From Streptomyces albipurpureus (GTDB lineage Bacteria > Actinomycetota > Actinomycetes > Streptomycetales > Streptomycetaceae), in assembly GCF_023701525.1 (NCBI RefSeq), contig NZ_JAMQAW010000029.1:224731-266232 (forward strand): a stretch of 41,502 nt of DNA, read 5' to 3'. Position 1 is the stretch's first letter, and each line of letters starts with the position of its first letter. Under the pieces are notes generated by a model, which was given only the letters and a program-made list of their open reading frames with translations, did no database searches and was not told where the DNA came from. This document shows positions 37,797 to 41,502 of this stretch, piece by piece. Made by a program: the position numbers and the translations under genes.

Positions 37797-39914
37797 TTAC
37801 GAAGCGTTACTTTCGTCGGTGCCGGTGGCGCGTTCTTCGATGCCTTCCAGGACCCGGGAGAGGCGGACGGTCATGATCCCGCCGAGCTTGCGCGGCTCGG
37901 CCCCGACCTCGGTCAAGGCGCCGGTCAGGTCAGCGAACGTCCACTTGCCATACAGCGCCGGCCACGTCGCGATGAGCGCGGCCAGGACTTCGGTCGACCG
38001 CATGGTGGGCTTGTCTCCGAGGACGGTGACGATGTTCGCTAGGTGGTCGACCGGCCCGGCTTCCGCGACCGGGGCCACGGTGAGGCCTTCTCGTAGAGCG
38101 CGGGCGCGGGTGACCACCGGGGTGATCTGGTCGATGGTCGAGTCTTTGCGGACGTAGTAGGCGCGGACCAGTTCGAACGGGTTCTTGGTGAACCCCACGG
38201 TGAGGGCGGTGCCGACGTTTTCGGCGGGGTTGAGGGTGGTCGCGGTGATCCCCGCCTTGTGCTTCCCGGTGCCGAGTAGGCCATCGTTGGCGACGTGGTC
38301 ACCAACCGCGAACGCCACCCGGTGGGAGGTGTTGCGGGTGACGTCCTTCGGGATGCTGTCAGCGGTCGGCGAGACGGTGACCCAGATCAGCGTGATGCCG
38401 ACCTTCCTCGCCTTCTTCATCACCTTCACGGCCAGTTCAGCCGCTTCGGGGCCGTGCTTCTTGTGCATGAAGAGTTCGTGGCACTCGTCGAAAACGACCA
38501 CCTTGGGCCGCATCCGCACGTCCCGCTCGGCGATGCCCCGGGTGAGGGCGACCTCTTCCCCGCCCATCTCATCCAGGAGCTTCCCGCGCTGGGTGACCTC
38601 ATCCCGCAGCCCCCGCAGCGCGATCAGCGCGGCCTCGATCTGTTCGTCTTCGTCGCCCTTGACCAGGGTCCGCAGCCGCGGCTTCATGACGTCGTAGTCG
38701 ACGTTGTAGGCCATGACATAGACCTCGATCTCTACCAGCCGATCGAGCATGGCACCCAGGAGCAGGCCCACGACCAGGGACGATTTACCCGATCCCATGA
38801 TCCCGCCGACCATGTAGTTGGCGGCCATGAGCTTGCCGAACACCGGCTCACCACGCTGGGACACACCCAGCGGCACGCCCTTGAAGTAGTCGGCCTCCCC
38901 CTCCACCAGCAGCGGCCAGTCGGGCACTGTCCCGGACAGGGACCCCTGATCGGCCACCCACAGGTCAAGGACACCGGGTTGGTTGTGCGGTTCGGTGGGC
39001 CAGACTTCCACCGGCTTGCGCAGCAGGTTGTGTGCGAGGACGGTTTTCTTGCCGTTGACCATCTCCACGGTTACGCCCAAGGGGAGTTGGAGTTGGGTGT
39101 GCCATCCGTTGCCCAACCGGCCGGTACCGGACACCCAGCGGGGTTGCCACCCTTCCTTGACCGCCTTGTTCAACGGGCCGATACCCAAATGCCGCAGCGC
39201 ATCGAGAATGGCGCCTTCATCGGGGACAACATCCCCCTGGCCACCGGCACTTGGGGGCATGGACCAGGCAGGAGCCGCCCCACGCGACCGACCCACCGCC
39301 CACAACGCGACCAGGGCAAGCCAGGGACCGAACGCGACCAGCGGCCCCCACACGACGGAGACGATGACCGCGAGCCAGTGAACCAACTCGATCACGCCCA
39401 TGGTCGGGGCGATCACGTTCGATACATCCTCGGTGGCAATCGCCATGGTCGTACCCAGAGCGAGGAGACCGCCGACACCCAGACCGGTACCCCACAGGGC
39501 CGCCTTGGCCGCACGCTGCGGAGCCGCCAACAGATCCATGCGCCGCTGATGACGCGCGGACCGGAACACCGCCGCACGCTGTTCCCACTCTGCGGCTTGT
39601 TCGTACTGACCGGCCAGTTCAGCGCCCCGCATCATCCGCTCATAGCGTGCGGTCGTACGGCCGTCCCACGCGCGGCGGGCAACGATGCGGGTGCCACCGA
39701 GGGTGTAGGCGCCATGTCGGGCGACCAACGCAGCCGCGGTACGGGTGCGTTCGTGGGTGGCAACCCGCTTCACCGACCGGGCCGAACGCCGCAGCTTCCC
39801 CGCTCGCTCGGTCGCATCGACCGGGGCCGGGATGGAGACCGGTGGATGGGATGGCATGGGCGGAGCGTCGGGTGGGGCCTTGAACAGAGGAACGACGTTG
39901 GCGTTGTCCGTCAT
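37797..39914 (-). CDS. tra: FtsK/TraB-like conjugative DNA translocase
   Basis: The single pump that moves double-stranded DNA between mycelial compartments in Streptomyces-type conjugation. The 705-residue product has a charged N-terminus (1-130), about two to three membrane helices (about 138-205), and an FtsK/SpoIIIE motor with Walker A MGSGKSSLVVG near residue 373 and Walker B KVVVFDECHELF near 473. VGITLIWVTVSPTADSIPKDVTRN follows. The C-terminal 75 residues (PTMRSTEVLAALIATWPALYG) look like the winged-helix domain that reads DNA repeats in TraB proteins. The ATG at 39914 has AGGAGG 8 nt upstream. Either nearby repeat array may be its recognition site. Confidence 0.93.
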   Translation of the reverse strand: MTDNANVVPLFKAPPDAPPMPSHPPVSIPAPVDATERAGKLRRSARSVKRVATHERTRTAAALVARHGAYTLGGTRIVARRAWDGRTTARYERMMRGAELAGQYEQAAEWEQRAAVFRSARHQRRMDLLAAPQRAAKAALWGTGLGVGGLLALGTTMAIATEDVSNVIAPTMGVIELVHWLAVIVSVVWGPLVAFGPWLALVALWAVGRSRGAAPAWSMPPSAGGQGDVVPDEGAILDALRHLGIGPLNKAVKEGWQPRWVSGTGRLGNGWHTQLQLPLGVTVEMVNGKKTVLAHNLLRKPVEVWPTEPHNQPGVLDLWVADQGSLSGTVPDWPLLVEGEADYFKGVPLGVSQRGEPVFGKLMAANYMVGGIMGSGKSSLVVGLLLGAMLDRLVEIEVYVMAYNVDYDVMKPRLRTLVKGDEDEQIEAALIALRGLRDEVTQRGKLLDEMGGEEVALTRGIAERDVRMRPKVVVFDECHELFMHKKHGPEAAELAVKVMKKARKVGITLIWVTVSPTADSIPKDVTRNTSHRVAFAVGDHVANDGLLGTGKHKAGITATTLNPAENVGTALTVGFTKNPFELVRAYYVRKDSTIDQITPVVTRARALREGLTVAPVAEAGPVDHLANIVTVLGDKPTMRSTEVLAALIATWPALYGKWTFADLTGALTEVGAEPRKLGGIMTVRLSRVLEGIEERATGTDESNAS

Positions 39915-39952
39915 GCTGGAGACCTCCTGAGGTCTGATTCGGGACTGATGGG

Positions 39953-39997
39953 CCGGGGTGACCGCGCATCTTTGGCGAGACCGGGCGGTCACCCCGG
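39953..39997 (-). terminator. Hairpin before tra with the shared TTTGGCGAGAC loop
   Basis: CCGGGGTGACCGC (39953-39965) pairs perfectly with GCGGTCACCCCGG (39985-39997). The loop includes CTTTGGCGAGAC, as in the hairpin at 37241-37280, though the stems differ. It separates the 66-residue gene from tra and may attenuate tra expression. Confidence 0.65.
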
Positions 39998-40002
39998 GGC
40001 AG

Positions 40003-40203
40003 CTACTTGCTTGCCTTGGCGGCGCGTTCTTCGCGCTTGCGGGCACCGTCGATGACCCGCTCCACCCCGCGTTCCAGGTCAGAGAGATCGACCGTGCCGC
40101 GCTGCCGGTCAGGGTCGGCGATACCGCGCTTAGCCATGCGGGCGACGTAGTACACGACCCGCGCTTTCTCGGCCACGGTCAGCTGGGGTTCGTCGCGGTT
40201 CAT
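40003..40203 (-). CDS. Small hypothetical AICE protein (66 residues)
   Basis: A highly charged helical protein, MNRDEPQLTVAEKARVVYYV at the N-terminus, then DRQRGTVDLSDLERGVERVIDGA and a basic Ala/Lys end. It has no membrane segment. Its ATG overlaps the TGA of the 55-residue gene by 4 nt, and a hairpin follows 5 nt beyond its stop. I do not recognise a named family; position before tra suggests a transfer accessory role. Confidence 0.7.
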   Translation of the reverse strand: MNRDEPQLTVAEKARVVYYVARMAKRGIADPDRQRGTVDLSDLERGVERVIDGARKREERAAKASK

Positions 40204-40367
40204 CGACGGGCCTCCTCGGTGTGCTCGCTACCGGTGTCGAGGGAGGCGGAGAGGGCGAGGCGTGCATAGACGTCCGCGAGTCGTACGGCGTCGAGTGACG
40301 GCATCGGCCGTCCGGGCAGAGGCGTGAGCAGCTGCTCAGCGCGGGTGCGGTATTCCTGGCTGGTCAT
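40200..40367 (-). CDS. Small hypothetical AICE protein (55 residues)
   Basis: Starts at the ATG at 40367 (GGGAGCC upstream) and reads MTSQEYRTRAEQLLTPLPGR, then SLDAVRLADVYARLALSASL and an acidic Glu-rich end. The pattern is of two amphipathic helices; I recall similar short proteins in Streptomyces mobile elements. It is coupled by ATGA to the 66-residue gene. Function unknown. Confidence 0.7.
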   Translation of the reverse strand: MTSQEYRTRAEQLLTPLPGRPMPSLDAVRLADVYARLALSASLDTGSEHTEEARR

Positions 40368-40378
40368 GGCTCCCGTTT

Positions 40379-40445
40379 CTGGCGCCGGGTCTGTCCCGGC
40401 TCCCCACCCCGCCCGCGTGTGGCGGGTAGGGCAGGCAGCCGTCAG
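40379..40445. repeat. Intergenic repeat unit A
   Basis: Together with 40856-40926 this forms a pair of near-identical gaps: CTGG(C/T)GCCGGG at one end, CTGTCCCGGCTCCCCACC, then a variable hairpin (CCCGC / GCGGG here), and AGGCAGCCGTCAG spanning the stop codon of the upstream gene. The unit stands between two small minus-strand genes. Confidence 0.75.
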
Positions 40446-40846
40446 GCCGGTTGCTCTTCCTCGTAGAGGCCGTAGAGGGAGGGGTCGAGCACTGGGTGAC
40501 CGGGAAAGTCGTGGACCTGGGCGCCGTATTCGATCAGCGCGTCGCACAGGTAGTACTCGGCTTCCGCTGCGCGCATGGGGTCGGCGGTGTCGGCTGCGGC
40601 GGCGAACGTCCAGCCGTTGAAGTAGGCCATGGCGTTGGGGTCGTCGCGCAGCAGCTTCCGCAGCCTGCGGCCAGCGGCGGCGGTGTGAGCGGCGAACGCG
40701 TCGGCGGGCACATCGACGGCGTTGCTCATGTACATCAGCCGCTGAAGCCTGTGGGGCGTTTCCTCGGCCAGATCCTGCCGGGCCTCCAGACACATAGCGG
40801 TCCACGCTGGCAGCGGCCGGCCGTCCTGTCGTGGGTATGAGGTCAT
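40442..40846 (-). CDS. Hypothetical AICE protein (134 residues)
   Basis: A cytoplasmic, mainly helical protein from the ATG at 40846 with AGGAAGG upstream. Features include LPAWTAMCLEARQDLAEET, HRLQRLMYMSNAVDVP, AAAGRRLRKLLRDDPNAMAYF and EAEYYLCDALIEYGAQVHDF, then an acidic end (LYGLYEEEQPA). No catalytic motif is seen. It lies between DUF6251-like and 55-residue genes, flanked on both sides by the same intergenic repeat. I do not recognise its family. Confidence 0.72.
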   Translation of the reverse strand: MTSYPRQDGRPLPAWTAMCLEARQDLAEETPHRLQRLMYMSNAVDVPADAFAAHTAAAGRRLRKLLRDDPNAMAYFNGWTFAAAADTADPMRAAEAEYYLCDALIEYGAQVHDFPGHPVLDPSLYGLYEEEQPA

Positions 40847-40855
40847 GCCACCTTC

Positions 40856-40926
40856 CTGGTGCCGGGACTGTCCCGGCTCCCCACCGCACCCGGAACGAGG
40901 TCCGGGTGCGACTAGGCAGCCGTCAG
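40856..40926. repeat. Intergenic repeat unit B
   Basis: Second copy of the unit described at 40379-40445. Its variable hairpin is GCACCCGGA / TCCGGGTGC, of different sequence from unit A but in the same place, and GCCGGGA/TCCCGGC (40861-40877) forms a second small hairpin. The end again includes the stop codon of the upstream gene. Confidence 0.75.
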
Positions 40927-41294
40927 CCGCGACGGGCCTTGCTCAGGTTTTTCGCAGCGGCCTTGCCATCCGGACCGCCCACGGATCGCACGACAGTGAC
41001 CAGGCCCCAGGTGATCGCGATGATGACCAGCGCGGCCACGGCAAGCGAAACAGCCATGGACGTGATGGCGGCGACCAGCAGCGGACCGAAATAGACGCTG
41101 GCTCCGACTGCTCCGGCCCCGATCCCGGACCCCAATGCGACCCGCTGCACGGTGCGGTCCGGGGGCGCCTGGTGGATGTGCTGGTGCACGATCTGCGGTT
41201 GGTGAGCGGTGGGTAGGTCGGCGGGGTTGATGTAGGCGTAGACCTGGCTACCGTCCGGCAGCCGCACCCGGGCAGGCTCGGGCAGGGACTCCAT
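40923..41294 (-). CDS. DUF6251-like membrane protein, Spd-type
   Basis: A 123-residue protein from the ATG at 41294 with GAGGAG upstream. The N-terminus is MESLPEPARVRLPDGSQVYA, then a His/Gln-rich stretch (QIVHQHIHQ), and a hydrophobic core of about two helices (GSGIGAGAVGASVYFGPLLV, then AVSLAVAALVIIAITWGLVTVV), with a basic end (AAKNLSKARRG). This fits DUF6251-type small membrane proteins found in Streptomyces mobile elements. The place before tra is where spd genes, needed for spread of the element inside the recipient mycelium, are usually found. Confidence 0.78.
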   Translation of the reverse strand: MESLPEPARVRLPDGSQVYAYINPADLPTAHQPQIVHQHIHQAPPDRTVQRVALGSGIGAGAVGASVYFGPLLVAAITSMAVSLAVAALVIIAITWGLVTVVRSVGGPDGKAAAKNLSKARRG

Positions 41295-41323
41295 GCGGGG
41301 CTCCTCAGGAGGGTCAGATGGGT

Positions 41324-41437
41324 TCACGCGGCGGCCCCCTGCACCTGGTGGGTGAGGAACTGCCGACCGATCCACTGGGTGTAGGCGGGTGGGACGGCTT
41401 GGCGGGCTTCGACGTTGGTCATCCAGGTGCAGCCCAT
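41324..41437 (-). CDS. 37-residue hypothetical protein or gene remnant
   Basis: A short frame from the ATG at 41437 (an inner Met at 41422 is possible), reading MGCTWMTNVEARQAVPPAYT then QWIGRQFLTHQVQGAAA. An in-frame stop lies four codons upstream. The Trp/Pro/Tyr-rich text looks like real protein, and VEARQAVPPAYTQWIGRQFL resembles the last residues of a larger enzyme, so this may be the tail of a truncated gene. It ends 29 nt before the start of the DUF6251-like gene. The remaining 65 bp to the window edge show nothing else. Confidence 0.45.
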   Translation of the reverse strand: MGCTWMTNVEARQAVPPAYTQWIGRQFLTHQVQGAAA

Positions 41438-41502
41438 TGTTGAGCGTCATTGAAAATGCCTATGAGTGCGGCAGTTTGGGCAGCTTGGTGCCGACAAGAT
41501 CG

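Larger units (their letters stand above)
32804..41502. mobile_element. Left part of an AICE integrated in tRNA-Gly
   Basis: From the tRNA 3' half rightward the order is tyrosine integrase, excisionase, repeat array, helicase-like ATPase, prim-pol primase, small gene, FtsK/TraB-like translocase, then small spd-like genes. This is the backbone of actinomycete integrative and conjugative elements of the prim-pol replication type: site-specific integration, replication by their own Rep, and transfer of double-stranded DNA by one FtsK-like pump. No cargo genes appear before the window ends, and the second attachment site is outside it. The exact left boundary within the tRNA is inferred. Confidence 0.9.

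Overview
The window is high-GC actinobacterial chromosome, almost certainly Streptomyces. Codons end mostly in G or C. The gene order fba, pyrE, clpB, hspR-dnaJ-grpE-dnaK, etfD-like gene, dcd matches, from memory, the core chromosome of S. coelicolor around SCO3649 to SCO3698. Most genes lie on the minus strand. Long antisense open frames are GC-driven shadows and are not annotated.

Layout. (1) 1-3510 is accessory: a Scr1/DUF5753-type regulator with a DUF397 protein, a divergent small gene behind a leader peptide, and a two-gene unit ending in a Cys-rich mini-protein. All of it sits between inverted repeats of about 335 bp, with a 133 bp core that is identical by eye, and beside tandem hairpin repeats. 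(2) 3512-16923 is core metabolism and proteostasis: class II aldolase, pyrE, an aldose epimerase, an SRPBCC protein, a membrane spermidine-synthase-like protein, a DUF2617 protein, a Gly/Cys-tailed mini membrane protein, an aminotransferase, a mannosyltransferase, YbjN and ClpB. (3) 16924-19437 carries a PPOX-class protein, then a small locus: a secreted peptide with repeated GE-x-S-W motifs, translationally coupled to a Rieske-like protein that lacks the cluster ligands, and a divergent LuxR-type regulator. (4) 19438-20755 is a gene-poor stretch with a 26 bp perfect palindrome and 10 bp tandem repeats. (5) 20756-25112 is the HspR-controlled dnaK operon; HAIR operators are visible before both dnaK and clpB. 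(6) 25412-32846 holds a short sugar transferase, an EtfD-like membrane Fe-S protein, an FG-GAP lipoprotein, a Yip1 protein, a phosphoribosyltransferase, dcd, a zinc-ribbon-like protein and tRNA-Gly(CCC).

(7) From the tRNA 3' half to the right edge lies the integrase end of an actinomycete integrative and conjugative element (AICE): tyrosine integrase, excisionase, a 13-copy 8 bp repeat array, a helicase-like ATPase, a prim-pol primase, an FtsK/TraB-type DNA translocase and a run of small transfer-associated genes. The far attachment site is not in the window.

The least explained items are the GE-x-S-W peptide locus, the TGACGCAG array with a second CTCCCC array near the translocase gene, the inverted-repeat-flanked regulator cassette, and the repeated intergenic and hairpin-loop elements inside the AICE. 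All functional calls rest on reading motifs by eye; no database search was run.
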